From the NCBI RefSeq assembly GCF_020421205.1, contig NZ_JAIZZH010000003.1:744001-808000 (forward strand): 64,000 bases of DNA, written 5' to 3'. Of the stretch, positions 18,171-27,515 are shown piece by piece. Both the position numbers and the translations under genes were made by a program. This DNA is from Hymenobacter pini (GTDB lineage: Bacteria; Bacteroidota; Bacteroidia; Cytophagales; Hymenobacteraceae). Each line of letters starts with the position of its first letter. Within the stretch, counting starts at the first letter, position 1. Below the pieces are notes generated by a model. The model saw only the letters and a list, made by a program, of their open reading frames with translations. It ran no database searches and was not told the DNA's origin.

Positions 18171-21100
18171 ATGGCGGAAGCAGCAACCAAACGGCTGAAT
18201 CAGGCGGCCAAAGACCTGAACGTCGGGCTTTCCACGATTGTGGATTTTCTGGCGGGAAAAGGGCATTCCATTGAAAACAAACCCACGACCAAGCTATCCT
18301 CAGAGCAAGTGGCTCTGCTGGAGAAGGCCTTCGCGTCGTCGGCTCAGGACAAGATGGATGCTGCCAAAGTAAGCCAGGCCAAGCGCCAGAGCGAGCTGGA
18401 AGCCGCCGCAGCCCAGGCGGCAGCGGCCAAGGCTGCCGAAGCAGCCAAGCCGGCCCCGGCTCCCAAGCCCGCTGCTCCCGCCCCGCAACCCACGCCCCAG
18501 CCGGCCCCGGTTGCTGAAACCCCTAAACCCACTCCCGCTGAAGAGCCGGCCCGCGTGCCTGGCCTGAAGGTATTGGGTAAAATTGAGTTGGATGCCAAAG
18601 GCCGTCCCGTTCCCCCGAAGCCGGCTGCTGCCGCATCTCCGGTTTCAGTTCCGGCACCTACTCCGGCTCCAGTTGAGAAACCGGTAGCTGAAACGCCCCA
18701 GGCGCCTGCTCCGGAAGCACCGAAAGCACCCGAGGCGCCGAAGGCTCCCGTAGTTGAAACACCGCGGCCCACGCCGGCACCCGAAGCACCGAAAGCGGCT
18801 CCGGTGACTCCGGCCCCAGCTCCGCAGCCGGCCGTACCGGCTGCTAAAGCTCCGGAAGCTGCGCCAGCTACCCCTACCCCTGCCCCGGCAGCCGAAGCTC
18901 CGGCTACTCCGGAAGCGGCTGGCGAGGAAGGCACTATCGTAGCCAAAGCCGACCAGCTGAAAGGCCTGACGGTACTAGGCAAAATTGAGCTACCCCTCGA
19001 TTCGTCGCGGCGTGGTGGAGGCCGGGGCGCCCGCCCTGTTGCCTCGTCCGATGTGCGCAAGAGCGGCCTCAACGCCAACGACAAGAAAAAACGCCAGCGC
19101 ATTCCGATGAGCGGCCCCGGCCAGCAAGGTGGTCAGGGTGGCCCCGGGCAGCAGCAAGGCGGTGGTAACCGCCCCGGTGGCCCCGGCCAGCAAAGTGGCG
19201 GCAACCGCCCCGGCGGTCAGCAAGGCAGCAACCGCCCAGGCGGCCAGCAAGGCGGCAACCGTGACAACCGCGGTGGTGGCAATCGTCAGCCGGCTCCGGC
19301 CCTCACGCCTGAGCAGAACGACAAGCAGATTCAGGAGCAGATCAAGGCTACGCTGGCCAAGCTCAGCGGCGGCCGGGGTCAGCAGCAGAATCGCGCCAAA
19401 TACCGCCGCGACAAGCGCAACATGGCGGCCGAGGACCGCGAGGCGCTGCGCGCTCAGAACGAGCTGGACGCTAAAACCCTGAAAGTAACCGAGTTTATTT
19501 CGGCCAACGACCTGGCTTCGCTCATGGACGTGTCGGTGAACGAGGTAATTAAGGTGTGCCTGAACATGGGCATGTTCGTATCCATCAACCAGCGCCTCGA
19601 CGCCGAAGCCATTACCGTCATTGCCGACGAGTTTGGCTACGATGTAGAATTCCTGAGCGCCGAAGAAGAGGAAACGAGCATCGAAATTGAAGACAACGAG
19701 GAAGACCTCCAGCCGCGGGCTCCCATCGTGACCATCATGGGTCACGTGGACCACGGTAAAACCTCGCTGCTTGACTACATCCGGAACGCCAGCGTAGCCA
19801 AAGGGGAAGCCGGTGGTATCACCCAGCACATCGGGGCCTACGACGTAATGACCAAATCGGGCAAGCGCGTCACCTTCCTCGATACTCCGGGTCACGAAGC
19901 GTTTACCGCTATGCGTGCCCGTGGTGCCAAGGTGACGGACATTGCCATCATTGTGGTAGCCGCCGACGACTCGGTGATGCCGCAGACGAAGGAAGCCATC
20001 AATCACGCGCAGGCTGCTGGTGTACCCATCGTAATTGCCCTTAACAAGATTGATAAGCCCGGTGCTAACCCCGACAAAGTGCGGGAAGAGCTGTCGGTTA
20101 TCAACATCTTGGTTGAAGAATGGGGCGGCAAGTACCAGAGCCAGGAAGTTTCGGCGAAAACCGGTTTAGGTATCGACGACCTGCTGGAAAAGGTACTGCT
20201 GGAAGCCGAGATTCTGGAGCTGAAAGCCAACCCCGACCGCAACGCCGTGGGTACGGTTATTGAAGCCTCGCTAGATAAAGGCCGTGGCTACGTAACTACC
20301 ATTCTGGTGCAAACCGGCACCATGCAAGTTGGTGACATTGTGCTGGCCGGTCCGCACTTCGGCCGCGTGAAGGCCATGACCGACCACCGCGGCAAGAAGA
20401 TGAAGCAGGCTGGTCCGGCCACGCCGGTGCAGGTACTCGGCCTGACCGGTGCTCCGCAGGCTGGCGATAAGATTCAGGTAATGGAAACGGAGCGCGAAGC
20501 CCGCGAACTGGCTACGCAGCGTCAGCAGCTGGCCCGTGAGCAGAGCATGCGTACTAAGAAGCACATCACCCTGGACGAAATTGGTCGTCGTCTGGCTATT
20601 GGTTCGTTCAAAGAGCTCAACGTAATTGTAAAAGGCGACGTGGACGGCTCGGTGGAAGCACTGGCCGACTCGCTGCTGAAACTGAGCACGCCGGAAGTGG
20701 CCGTGAACATCCTCAGCAAAGGGGTGGGTGCCATTTCGGAAACCGACGTACTGCTGGCTTCGGCTTCCGACGCCATCATCATCGGCTTCCAGGTACGCCC
20801 CTCACAGAGTGCCCGCAAGCTGGCCGAGCAAGAGCAGATCGACATCCGCCTCTACTCGATTATCTACAACGCCATCAACGAGGTGAAGGATGCCATGGAA
20901 GGCATGCTGGCCCCAACGGTGAAAGAGGTTGTAGTGGCCAACGCCGAAGTACGTCAGGTGTTCAACATTACCAAAGTGGGCACCATTGCCGGCTGTATGG
21001 TAACGGACGGTACTTTCACACGCAAAACCAAAGTGCGCCTCGTGCGCGACGGGATTGTGTTGCACTCCGGCGACATTCAAGACCTCAAGCGCTACAAAGA

Positions 21101-21221
21101 CGACGTGTCGGAAGTACGCCAGGGCTACGAATGCGGTATTTCGCTTAAGGGTTTCAACGACCTGCGTGAAGGCGACAACATCGAAGGCTTCGAAGAACAG
21201 GAAGTGAAACGGACGCTGTAA
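18171..21221 (+). CDS. infB: Translation initiation factor IF-2
   Basis: GTPase that places initiator tRNA on the ribosome. A short N-terminal helical domain is followed by an Ala/Pro-rich linker (about 75-255), then a Gly/Gln/Asn/Arg-rich stretch (about 310-375), the IF2-N domain (about 430-490), and the G domain. G motifs are GHVDHGKT (from 524), [22 protein letters not shown] and SAKTG. Domains II, III and IV complete the factor. The linker holds the short motif VLGKIEL twice, in [13 protein letters not shown] and [13 protein letters not shown]. At 1016 residues it is long because of these linkers, a common feature in Bacteroidota. The ATG at 18171 lies downstream of a TACCTTTG element. 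A strong terminator follows. Confidence 0.96.
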   Translation: MAEAATKRLNQAAKDLNVGLSTIVDFLAGKGHSIENKPTTKLSSEQVALLEKAFASSAQDKMDAAKVSQAKRQSELEAAAAQAAAAKAAEAAKPAPAPKPAAPAPQPTPQPAPVAETPKPTPAEEPARVPGLKVLGKIELDAKGRPVPPKPAAAASPVSVPAPTPAPVEKPVAETPQAPAPEAPKAPEAPKAPVVETPRPTPAPEAPKAAPVTPAPAPQPAVPAAKAPEAAPATPTPAPAAEAPATPEAAGEEGTIVAKADQLKGLTVLGKIELPLDSSRRGGGRGARPVASSDVRKSGLNANDKKKRQRIPMSGPGQQGGQGGPGQQQGGGNRPGGPGQQSGGNRPGGQQGSNRPGGQQGGNRDNRGGGNRQPAPALTPEQNDKQIQEQIKATLAKLSGGRGQQQNRAKYRRDKRNMAAEDREALRAQNELDAKTLKVTEFISANDLASLMDVSVNEVIKVCLNMGMFVSINQRLDAEAITVIADEFGYDVEFLSAEEEETSIEIEDNEEDLQPRAPIVTIMGHVDHGKTSLLDYIRNASVAKGEAGGITQHIGAYDVMTKSGKRVTFLDTPGHEAFTAMRARGAKVTDIAIIVVAADDSVMPQTKEAINHAQAAGVPIVIALNKIDKPGANPDKVREELSVINILVEEWGGKYQSQEVSAKTGLGIDDLLEKVLLEAEILELKANPDRNAVGTVIEASLDKGRGYVTTILVQTGTMQVGDIVLAGPHFGRVKAMTDHRGKKMKQAGPATPVQVLGLTGAPQAGDKIQVMETEREARELATQRQQLAREQSMRTKKHITLDEIGRRLAIGSFKELNVIVKGDVDGSVEALADSLLKLSTPEVAVNILSKGVGAISETDVLLASASDAIIIGFQVRPSQSARKLAEQEQIDIRLYSIIYNAINEVKDAMEGMLAPTVKEVVVANAEVRQVFNITKVGTIAGCMVTDGTFTRKTKVRLVRDGIVLHSGDIQDLKRYKDDVSEVRQGYECGISLKGFNDLREGDNIEGFEEQEVKRTL

Positions 21222-21240
21222 GGCGCTTCGTATTTCTGAT

Positions 21241-21285
21241 AAACACAACGCCCCAACTCGCAAGAGTCGGGGCGTTGTGTTTATT
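21241..21285 (+). terminator. Intrinsic terminator of the rimP-nusA-infB operon
   Basis: A 19-bp stem with one mismatch (21241-21259 with 21264-21282, loop GCAA) 19 bases after the infB stop, ending in TTTATT. Confidence 0.85.
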
Positions 21286-21410
21286 AACGTATTCGTTCAC
21301 ATCATTATGTGATTGACGACGGGGCAAGCCGGAGGTAATTTTGTATCAGTTCAGGAAATAATTGCACCTAGCATATTTCCTTGCTTCTGTGCCTCTTTTA
21401 CCTTCGCGCT

Positions 21411-22199
21411 ATGAAAACAACTACCGCTCTGTACGCTGCCTTGCTGCTGGCTTCACCAGCACTGGCTCAAACCAAACCAGTTGCCAAACCGGCCGCCAAA
21501 CCCGTGGCCAAACCGGCCGCCAAACCCGTTGCGGCTGTCCGCCCGGCTGCCAAGCCCGTAGTTACGACCAAACCAGTTTCAAAGCCAGCGTCCCGCCCAT
21601 CTACGCCCGCAGCAACGGCCCCAGTAGCCCAACCTGTTCCGGCCGTAGCAGCCACCTCCACGGCTGCGCCCGTAGCTCCGAGCAACAGCCTGTTTCAGAA
21701 GGGCACCACCGTAGTAAACCTGGGTGTAGGCCTGGGGCTGGGCTATGGCTACGGGTTCGGCAGCAATTTGAAATCGGCTCCGGCCGTGAGCTTGTCAGTG
21801 GAGAAAGGTATTATAGAAGGTATTGGTCCCGGCGTCATTGGCATTGGCGGGCTGATTGGCTACAAGGGTTACCATTACGACTACCCCGGCGGCGACTATA
21901 AGGCCCGCTGGAACAACTTTATTGTGCTGGTGCGCGGCACGTATCATTACGACCTGCTGCAGAATGGCAAGGTTGACACGTACGCCGGCGTTAGCCTGGG
22001 GGCCCGCATCGAAAACTACAAAGACACGTATTACTCTGAGTATCTGAGCGGAGCGTACAACAACTCGTATGGCGGAACTAGAGTGGAAGGCGGCATTTTT
22101 ATTGGCGGACGGTACTACTTCACGGATAACATAAGGGCCTTTGCGGAAGCGGGCTACGATATGAGTTATCTGAAACTTGGGTTATCAGCCAAGTTCTGA
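21411..22199 (+). CDS. Outer-membrane beta-barrel protein with Pro/Ala/Lys-rich N-terminus
   Basis: Signal peptide MKTTTALYAALLLASPALA with Gln at +1, then about 65 residues of repeated KPVAKPAAKPVAKPA-type sequence and a Ser/Pro/Ala-rich linker. The remaining 165 or so residues alternate in a way typical of a small beta-barrel (NLGVGLGLGYGYGFG, VIGIGGLIGYKGYHYDY, GGIFIGGRYYFTDNIRAFAEAG) and end in the aromatic KF. The likely place is the outer membrane, with the cationic, proline-rich region in the periplasm, perhaps reaching peptidoglycan. The ATG at 21411 starts the signal peptide; TACCTTCG just upstream is an imperfect -7 element. Specific function unknown. Confidence 0.8.
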   Translation: MKTTTALYAALLLASPALAQTKPVAKPAAKPVAKPAAKPVAAVRPAAKPVVTTKPVSKPASRPSTPAATAPVAQPVPAVAATSTAAPVAPSNSLFQKGTTVVNLGVGLGLGYGYGFGSNLKSAPAVSLSVEKGIIEGIGPGVIGIGGLIGYKGYHYDYPGGDYKARWNNFIVLVRGTYHYDLLQNGKVDTYAGVSLGARIENYKDTYYSEYLSGAYNNSYGGTRVEGGIFIGGRYYFTDNIRAFAEAGYDMSYLKLGLSAKF

Positions 22200-22267
22200 T
22201 CGGCTCACCACCATCAGGCCTTGCTGAGTAGTGTTGTGCACCGATTAGTCTGAAGGAGGAATTGAGG

Positions 22268-22501
22268 ATGGACTTACGGCGTGTTTTACCGGGCGTACTA
22301 CTTGCTGGCTGCGGAGCCTGTGCCCCGCTATCGGAAAGCGCTGCGCCTCATCACAAACCGGCATTCCCGCCGCCGCTCCCGGGCTCGGAGCCGCCACCTT
22401 ACCGGTCTGATTCAACCCGGCCGCCTACGCTGGCCCATACTAGGGCTCAGTCACCTTTACTAGGCATTTATCAGGCGTCGCTTGTGCGGCCCCGCCATTA
22501 A
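22268..22501 (+). CDS. Small putative lipoprotein, function unknown
   Basis: A 77-residue frame starting MDLRRVLPGVLLAGC, whose LLAGC is a plausible lipobox; the remainder is proline- and serine-rich and probably disordered. An AAGGAGGA sequence lies 7 bases upstream of the ATG, a strong Shine-Dalgarno match that is rare in this phylum and supports translation. No family recognised. The reading frame could still be chance, because other frames are also open here. Confidence 0.4.
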   Translation: MDLRRVLPGVLLAGCGACAPLSESAAPHHKPAFPPPLPGSEPPPYRSDSTRPPTLAHTRAQSPLLGIYQASLVRPRH

Positions 22502-22582
22502 GCATTCGGCTACGCAAGTTTATTGCTCGTTCCTCTTCAGCGAAACCGAGGGCGAACGGTGGCCTCGGTACTGCTGAAGAAC

Positions 22583-22616
22583 AAAAAGCCCCGGAGCGTT
22601 GCGCCGGGGCTTTTTT
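22583..22616. terminator. Bidirectional intrinsic terminator
   Basis: AAAAAGCCCCGG (22583-22594) pairs with CCGGGGC plus TTTTTT (22604-22616). It separates the plus-strand small lipoprotein from the minus-strand exported protein. Its stem sequence closely resembles the terminator at 8293-8328. Confidence 0.85.
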
Positions 22617-22641
22617 ATGAATTTCAAAATCTTACAAAGCA

Positions 22642-23094
22642 CTAAAAGAACAGAAAGTGCTTTTTCTTTTTGTGGCTTAGCGGCTTGCCTTTGGGGTCCA
22701 CGAAGCCGGCTGGGCGGGTTTGGCCGCGTTTTTGGCGAGCCGTGCCAATACGGTTGTCCTTGAACTTACGAACGGTAAAGCCACCGGCACCCTTTTCGTA
22801 CTGCCGGGCCGGACCCGAAGCCCGCCCAAAGCTGGTGTTGGCGGTGCCCATGCCGGAACGGGCTTCCAGCACTTCCATCTGCTGGTCACGCTTCACCTCG
22901 TCGGGGTTCATGCTCATCCGACGCTGCATCCGGGCCACATCATTAGCGGCTACTTTTTGCTTTTTGCGGGGAGCTTCTTCAGCGCGGCGGGGCTGGCCGA
23001 TGGATTCGCCGGAAAGGGAGCTTTGCGCCTGAGCACTGGGGGCCACTAGCGCGCCGGCAGCGGCCAGCACTACAACGGAAAGAAGCTTCTTCAT
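22642..23094 (-). CDS. Small basic exported protein, function unknown
   Basis: 150 residues with a clear signal peptide (MKKLLSVVVLAAAGALVAPSAQA, Gln at +1) and a mature part rich in Lys, Arg and Gln. It has a PRKKQK stretch near residue 45, MQRRMSMNPDE in the middle, and ends in SHKKKKHFLFF. No domain recognised and no membrane segment after the signal. The high positive charge would suit binding to nucleic acid, peptidoglycan or lipid phosphates in the periplasm, but this is only inference. The start at 23094 was preferred over 23160 because it opens the signal peptide. A TAACTTTG element lies 78 bases upstream. Confidence 0.7.
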   Translation of the reverse strand: MKKLLSVVVLAAAGALVAPSAQAQSSLSGESIGQPRRAEEAPRKKQKVAANDVARMQRRMSMNPDEVKRDQQMEVLEARSGMGTANTSFGRASGPARQYEKGAGGFTVRKFKDNRIGTARQKRGQTRPAGFVDPKGKPLSHKKKKHFLFF

Positions 23095-23171
23095 AGAGTA
23101 TAGAAAGGCGAAGGGAACAGGCCAGCAAAACAGATTCTGTGCCAGAACCCAAGCGGCCAACGGGTAGCCGG

Positions 23172-23179
23172 CAAAGTTA
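23172..23179 (-). promoter_or_regulatory. -7 element for the small basic exported protein
   Basis: TAACTTTG on the minus strand, in the gap before the start at 23094. No clear -33 element. Confidence 0.4.
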
Positions 23180-23191
23180 GTTCGTTTTCGG

Positions 23192-24193
23192 TTAAAACTT
23201 GTAAGTCAGACCTATACCCAGGGTTTCTTTGAACTGCACACGCCTACCCCGGTCGTCCGGCACGCCGTCTTCGTTGCGGTCCAGCGGCACCCGCACGTCG
23301 TCGTCGTAGATGAGCAGGGTGGTGACGCTGGCGCTGACGTACTTATTCACTTTGAAGTCGATGAGGTTTTCCCAGTTGACGTCGATGTTCTGCGGGTTGT
23401 GGAAGTAGTTGCTGAACAGTTCCAGCTTGGTGTTGTAGGTGATGTTGGTAAACAGCACGTGCCGGTAGCGGGCGTTGAGGTAAGCCCCCAACTCCTCCCG
23501 CAGCCGCTCGCCGGTACCTCGGAGTAGCACCCCGGCCGCGTCGCGGCGGGCACCCTGCACCCCGAAGGAGCCGGCGTCGGCCAGGCGTTGGTCGGCTACC
23601 ATGGTAAACTTACCGGTGGCGGGTGAGAGCAGCAGTGAGAAATCGGTATTGGGCTTGTATTCCACGCCCAACGAGGCCAGAATGTAGGCCGGCGCAAAAA
23701 ACCGGGACAGCAGGGAGTCGGGCTTTTCGGGGGCTTTGGTGGGCGTCAGCTGGGTTTTCAGGTTCACCTGGGCCGCGTACGACAACGTAGTGGTGAACTG
23801 CCGGGCGTAGCGGCCGTTGAGCTCCAGGCGGTCGTCGTTTTTACGAACCCTGGATTTGCCGGCCTTCAGCAAGCCGTACACCATGTTGCCAGCCAAATCA
23901 AATGTATGCTCGGGGCCCCGGTAGTGCAGGTACAGATTGCCAGTAGACAGTAACGACAGAGAGCTTTGCCCACCGGGCGCCCAGTTGCGCAGGCTCACCT
24001 GGCTAAAGTTGAGCGTGCCGGCTCCGCCCCGCTGCCAACCCCGGGCGGTATCCACTTCGGTAGAGATTTTGTAAGCCGGCAGCGGCGCGGGTGGGCGGCG
24101 CGGGTCATCGGCCTGGGCCAGAGCCGCAAACGAGGACAAAACCAGACCAGCAGCCAGAACGGCTTTCCGGGAAAAGGTAGAGAACAGATGCAT
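23192..24193 (-). CDS. DUF3078 outer-membrane protein
   Basis: Signal peptide MHLFSTFSRKAVLAAGLVLSSFAALA with Gln at +1, then the DUF3078 pattern: WQRGGAGTLNFSQVSLRNWAPGG near residues 50-70, and alternating hydrophobic strands to a C-terminal KETLGIGLTYKF. The final aromatic residue and strand pattern indicate an outer-membrane barrel. An acidic insertion with calcium-loop-like DRNEDGVPDDRG lies near the end. The family is confined mainly to Bacteroidota and has no proven function. The start at 24193 opens the signal peptide. The mscL terminator (24202-24242) is immediately upstream, so this gene needs its own promoter; none is obvious. Confidence 0.85.
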   Translation of the reverse strand: MHLFSTFSRKAVLAAGLVLSSFAALAQADDPRRPPAPLPAYKISTEVDTARGWQRGGAGTLNFSQVSLRNWAPGGQSSLSLLSTGNLYLHYRGPEHTFDLAGNMVYGLLKAGKSRVRKNDDRLELNGRYARQFTTTLSYAAQVNLKTQLTPTKAPEKPDSLLSRFFAPAYILASLGVEYKPNTDFSLLLSPATGKFTMVADQRLADAGSFGVQGARRDAAGVLLRGTGERLREELGAYLNARYRHVLFTNITYNTKLELFSNYFHNPQNIDVNWENLIDFKVNKYVSASVTTLLIYDDDVRVPLDRNEDGVPDDRGRRVQFKETLGIGLTYKF

Positions 24194-24201
24194 CAGCAAA
24201 C

Positions 24202-24242
24202 AAAAAAAGGCCGGCTTCTGCCCACAGAGGCAAAAGCCGGCC
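24202..24242 (-). terminator. Intrinsic terminator of mscL
   Basis: GGCCGGCTTCTGCC (24209-24222) pairs with GGCAAAAGCCGGCC (24229-24242) with one mismatch. On the minus strand it is followed by seven T (24202-24208), directly after mscL. Confidence 0.85.
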
Positions 24243-24262
24243 AAAAATACAGCCCGAGGCGC

Positions 24263-24688
24263 TTAGCTGCGCGTGCGTAGCGCGTCCCGGATTTCCATGA
24301 GCAGCTGCTGGTCTTTGGTTGGGCCGGGGTCGGCCACAGGTATCACTTCCTGAGGCCGCTTGAAGCGGTTGGCAATCTTCACCAGCCAGAAAATGGCAAA
24401 AGCCATCAACAGGAATGTGATAACCGCATTCAGGAACAGGCCATAGTTAATAGTTGCCGCCCCCGCTTTTTTGGCTTCCTCCAGGGTTTTGTAGGCCGAG
24501 CCATCCAAGGCAAAAAACCAGTCTTTGAAGTCTAGTCCCCCCGTCATCAACGTCAACACAGGCATCAAAACATCATCCGTCAGTGACGTGACGATTTTGC
24601 CGAATGCTCCGCCGATGATAACGCCAACGGCCAAATCGAGCACATTGCCTTTGGAGATAAACTCTTTGAACTCGGAAACGAAGCCCAT
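24263..24688 (-). CDS. mscL: Large-conductance mechanosensitive channel MscL
   Basis: Inner-membrane channel that opens under membrane tension to release solutes in osmotic downshock. The start MGFVSEFKEFISKGNVLDLAVGV carries the amphipathic N-terminal helix and the glycine-rich pore-lining TM1 (VGVIIGGAFGKIVTS). TM2 is ITFLLMAFAIFWLVKI, followed by a basic cytoplasmic helix ending KDQQLLMEIRDAL. At 141 residues it is normal for the family. The ATG at 24688 precedes the conserved N-terminus directly. Single gene with its own terminator. Confidence 0.96.
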   Translation of the reverse strand: MGFVSEFKEFISKGNVLDLAVGVIIGGAFGKIVTSLTDDVLMPVLTLMTGGLDFKDWFFALDGSAYKTLEEAKKAGAATINYGLFLNAVITFLLMAFAIFWLVKIANRFKRPQEVIPVADPGPTKDQQLLMEIRDALRTRS

Positions 24689-24934
24689 ATTTTGGAAATG
24701 TTTGAAGGTGAGAACAGTAGAGACCTGCGGGTAAATATAGAATTTTCCGCTTCGGATGCTACCGTTTAGTTACTGCGGGCAAATATGCAGTTTACCTAAG
24801 CCCGCTAGCTATGGGTTTCGGTCAACCAGTGCCCGTGCGCGTTTAGCGCCGGGTTTGCTCGTTCAATGAGGGTGCGGCACAATTCCCAGTATCTTTACCG
24901 CCTCTGCATTTCCACCTCTCCAGTTATACCATCC
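24689..24934. other. Intergenic region with imperfect direct repeat (24725-24748, 24773-24796)
   Basis: Between divergent mscL (-) and the crotonase gene (+). Two 24-base segments starting CTGCGGG and holding AAATAT match at about 19 of 24 positions, 48 bases apart. TATCTTTA at 24890-24897 is a near match to the -7 element and lies 38 bases before the crotonase start. No RNA gene seen. Confidence 0.4.
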
Positions 24935-25723
24935 ATGACCACCTTCACCAACCTGCTGTACCAGGCTGAGCCCGAAACCGGCATTCTGACCCTCACTGTT
25001 AACCGTCCCGACAAGCTAAACGCTCTGAACGCGGCCACTATTCAGGAAATTCGGGCAGCCGTGGAGCAGGCCCAGCAAGACCCCGCCGTGCGCGGCATTA
25101 TTCTGACGGGCAGCGGGGAGAAGTCGTTTGTAGCCGGCGCTGATATTGCCGAGCTGACGCAGCTGGACGAAGCCGCCGCCCGCCGCGTGGCTGAGCAGGG
25201 TCAGGAGGCCTTCCGCTTTATTGAAGAAAGCCACAAGCCGGTACTTGCGGCCGTAAATGGGTTTGCCCTGGGTGGTGGCTGCGAACTGGCCATGGCCTGC
25301 CACATGCGCATTGCCGCCGATAATGCCCGGTTTGGCCAGCCCGAGGTGAACCTGGGTCTGCTGCCAGGCTACGGCGGCACTCAGCGCCTCACGCAGCTCA
25401 TTGGAAAAGGCAAAGCCATTGAGCTGCTGCTCACGGCCGATATGCTAAAGGCTGATGAAGCCCTGCGCTTGGGCCTGGTGAACCACGTGGTACCGCAGGC
25501 CGAGCTGCTCAACTTCACGCGGCAGCTGCTGCAGCGCATCCTCACCAAAGCCCCCATTGCCGTGGGCCTGTGCATTGATGCCGTAAATGCCCACTTCGAC
25601 AAAGGCCGGGACGGCTACCAGGCCGAGGCGGAGTCGTTCGGGCGGTGCTTTAACTCGGCGGATTTCCGCGAAGGTACCTCCGCTTTCCTGGAGAAGCGTC
25701 CGGCGGCGTTTACCGGAAAATAA
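24935..25723 (+). CDS. Enoyl-CoA hydratase/crotonase family
   Basis: Cytoplasmic crotonase-fold enzyme hydrating 2-enoyl-CoA, most like short-chain 3-hydroxybutyryl-CoA dehydratases. The oxyanion-hole segments are FVAGADIAEL and ALGGGCELAMAC; the two catalytic glutamates are in GCELA and in FGQPEVNLGLLPGYGGTQRL. At 262 residues it is a typical single-domain member with no dehydrogenase fusion. The longer ORF beginning at 24866 adds 23 residues unlike the family, so ATG 24935 is preferred. It stands alone here, without beta-oxidation neighbours, so the pathway (fatty acid or amino acid degradation, or butyrate metabolism) is open. Confidence 0.9.
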   Translation: MTTFTNLLYQAEPETGILTLTVNRPDKLNALNAATIQEIRAAVEQAQQDPAVRGIILTGSGEKSFVAGADIAELTQLDEAAARRVAEQGQEAFRFIEESHKPVLAAVNGFALGGGCELAMACHMRIAADNARFGQPEVNLGLLPGYGGTQRLTQLIGKGKAIELLLTADMLKADEALRLGLVNHVVPQAELLNFTRQLLQRILTKAPIAVGLCIDAVNAHFDKGRDGYQAEAESFGRCFNSADFREGTSAFLEKRPAAFTGK

Positions 25724-25744
25724 CTGGCGAGTAAGAACCCGTAG

Positions 25745-25790
25745 AATTCGGTGGATGACCTAGCCTGCGCTGCTCGTCCGCCGAATTTTA
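25745..25790 (+). terminator. Probable terminator after the crotonase gene
   Basis: AATTCGGTGGA (25745-25755) pairs with TCCGCCGAATT (25777-25787), one G-U pair, followed by TTA. The loop is long (21 bases). Confidence 0.5.
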
Positions 25791-25843
25791 TGCGCTTGCC
25801 CGCCCGATTCTGACTTTCAGTTCTCCATTTCTACGCATTCCAG

Positions 25844-27343
25844 ATGAGTATTGCCAAGCGGCTGGCGTCGCAAACGGCCATTTATGGCGTAAGCAGCATT
25901 GTGGGCCGCGTACTGAACACCTTTCTGGTGCCCGTGTACACGGCCCGCTTTGCGGCGGCAGAATATGGTATTGTAACGGGGCTGTACGCCTACGTATCGT
26001 TTCTGAACGTGCTGTTCACCTACGGCATGGAAACTACCTATTTCCGCTTCGCCAACCGCCCCGGCACCGACCGCAAGGAGCTGTACGACCGGGTAATGAC
26101 TCTGCTGCTGCTGTCCAGCGTGGTGCTGACGGCCGCCCTGGCCGCCCTGGCCCGCCCCCTGATGCGCCTACTCGATTTACCCCCTGGCCACGAGCGGTAC
26201 GCCGTCTGGATTGCGCTAATTCTGGGGTTGGATGCCATTACGGCCATTCCGTTTGCTCGGCTTCGGCTGGAGAATAAGGCCACCAAGTTTGCCGCCATTC
26301 GCATGGCCAACATTCTGCTGAACGTGGGCCTGAACATGTTTTTCATCGTGTTCTGCCCCGATGTACTGGCGGGCAAATACCTGGCGGGGCTGCGGACGTT
26401 GGTAGAAAGCGTATACAACCCCACTATGGGCGTGGGCTACGTGTTCCTCTCGAACTTGGCGGCCTCGGCGTTTACCTTGTTGCTGTTGGGTCGGGAGTTG
26501 CTGGATATTCGGCCTCGCCTGAACTTGGAGCCGCTACGGCCCTTGCTTAAGTACGCCTACCCTATTCTGCTGATGGGCATGGCGGGTATGGTAAACGAAA
26601 TGCTGGACCGGATTATGCTGCCGCAGTGGCTGCCCGAAGGCTTCTACCCTGGCCAAAGCAAGCAAGCCGCCCTGGGTATTTACGGGGCCTGCTACAAAAT
26701 CAGCGTACTGATGAATTTGGTAATTCAGGCCTTCAAGTACGCCGCCGAGCCGTTCTTTTTCGCCCAGAGTACCGAGAAGAACTCACCCCGCACCTTTGCC
26801 TTGGTGCTGAAGTGGTTCACGCTGTGCTGCACCATGCTGTTCGTGGGCGTAAGCGTGAATCTGGATATTGTGGCCCGCATTTTCCTGCAGCGCGCCGAGT
26901 ATCTGCAGGGCTTGGCCGTGGTGCCGGTGCTACTGCTGGCCTACCTGTTCCTAGGTGTGTACTGGAACCTCTCCGTGTGGTTTAAGCTCACCGACAAAAC
27001 CTACTACGGCACCTACCTAGGCTTTGCCGGCGCGGTGCTCACCATTGCCCTCAACTTCCTGCTGATTCCGCTGCTGGGTTACATGGGCTCAGCTATTGCC
27101 ACACTGGCATGCTATTTCATGATGGCCGCCCTGTGCTGGCGGCTGGGCGAACGGCATTTTCCGGTACCGTACCCCGTGGTTCGGCTGCTGGCCTGGCTGG
27201 CGGTGGCGGTGGGAGTAGTCGCCATCAGTTGGTGGGCCCCGGTGGTCGCTGGCTGGGCCCGCTACGGTTTTCATGCGCTGCTTACACTTGGTTTTGTGGG
27301 GTTGGTAGCGGCAGTGGAAGGTCGGCGGCTGCGCACCATCTGA
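25844..27343 (+). CDS. Polysaccharide/lipid-linked oligosaccharide flippase (Wzx-like, MOP superfamily)
   Basis: Integral inner-membrane protein of 499 residues with about 12-14 hydrophobic segments. The N-terminus SQTAIYGVSSIVGRVLNTFLVPVYT is the typical first helix of the polysaccharide biosynthesis/flippase family. Charged cytoplasmic loops follow, with YAYPILLMGMAGMVNEMLDR marking the start of the second bundle. It would move an undecaprenyl-linked glycan to the periplasmic face. In this window it precedes dut and an NDP-sugar nucleotidyltransferase. The real cargo (O-antigen, capsule or lipid II) cannot be told; it is distinct from the second flippase at 60.5-61.9 kb. Confidence 0.85.
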   Translation: MSIAKRLASQTAIYGVSSIVGRVLNTFLVPVYTARFAAAEYGIVTGLYAYVSFLNVLFTYGMETTYFRFANRPGTDRKELYDRVMTLLLLSSVVLTAALAALARPLMRLLDLPPGHERYAVWIALILGLDAITAIPFARLRLENKATKFAAIRMANILLNVGLNMFFIVFCPDVLAGKYLAGLRTLVESVYNPTMGVGYVFLSNLAASAFTLLLLGRELLDIRPRLNLEPLRPLLKYAYPILLMGMAGMVNEMLDRIMLPQWLPEGFYPGQSKQAALGIYGACYKISVLMNLVIQAFKYAAEPFFFAQSTEKNSPRTFALVLKWFTLCCTMLFVGVSVNLDIVARIFLQRAEYLQGLAVVPVLLLAYLFLGVYWNLSVWFKLTDKTYYGTYLGFAGAVLTIALNFLLIPLLGYMGSAIATLACYFMMAALCWRLGERHFPVPYPVVRLLAWLAVAVGVVAISWWAPVVAGWARYGFHALLTLGFVGLVAAVEGRRLRTI

Positions 27344-27515
27344 AGGAGCTGCGCATGCTGCGGATACCGCAAAAAACCCCTAGATTGGGGCCGTTCCGAC
27401 AGATTTTTTCGCCGGAATTGTTCTGTTTTTCCTCTGAATACCACAAGCCACTCGGCTGCCTGTAGTCTGCGCGTTGCGTACTGTATCCTTGCAACTGTCT
27501 GACTTCCTTTTCTTC

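Noticed and set aside
27366..27395. CCCC-TAGATT-GGGG as a terminator
   Set aside because: Only a 4-bp stem; the A-run would suit a minus-strand transcript, but no gene lies there.
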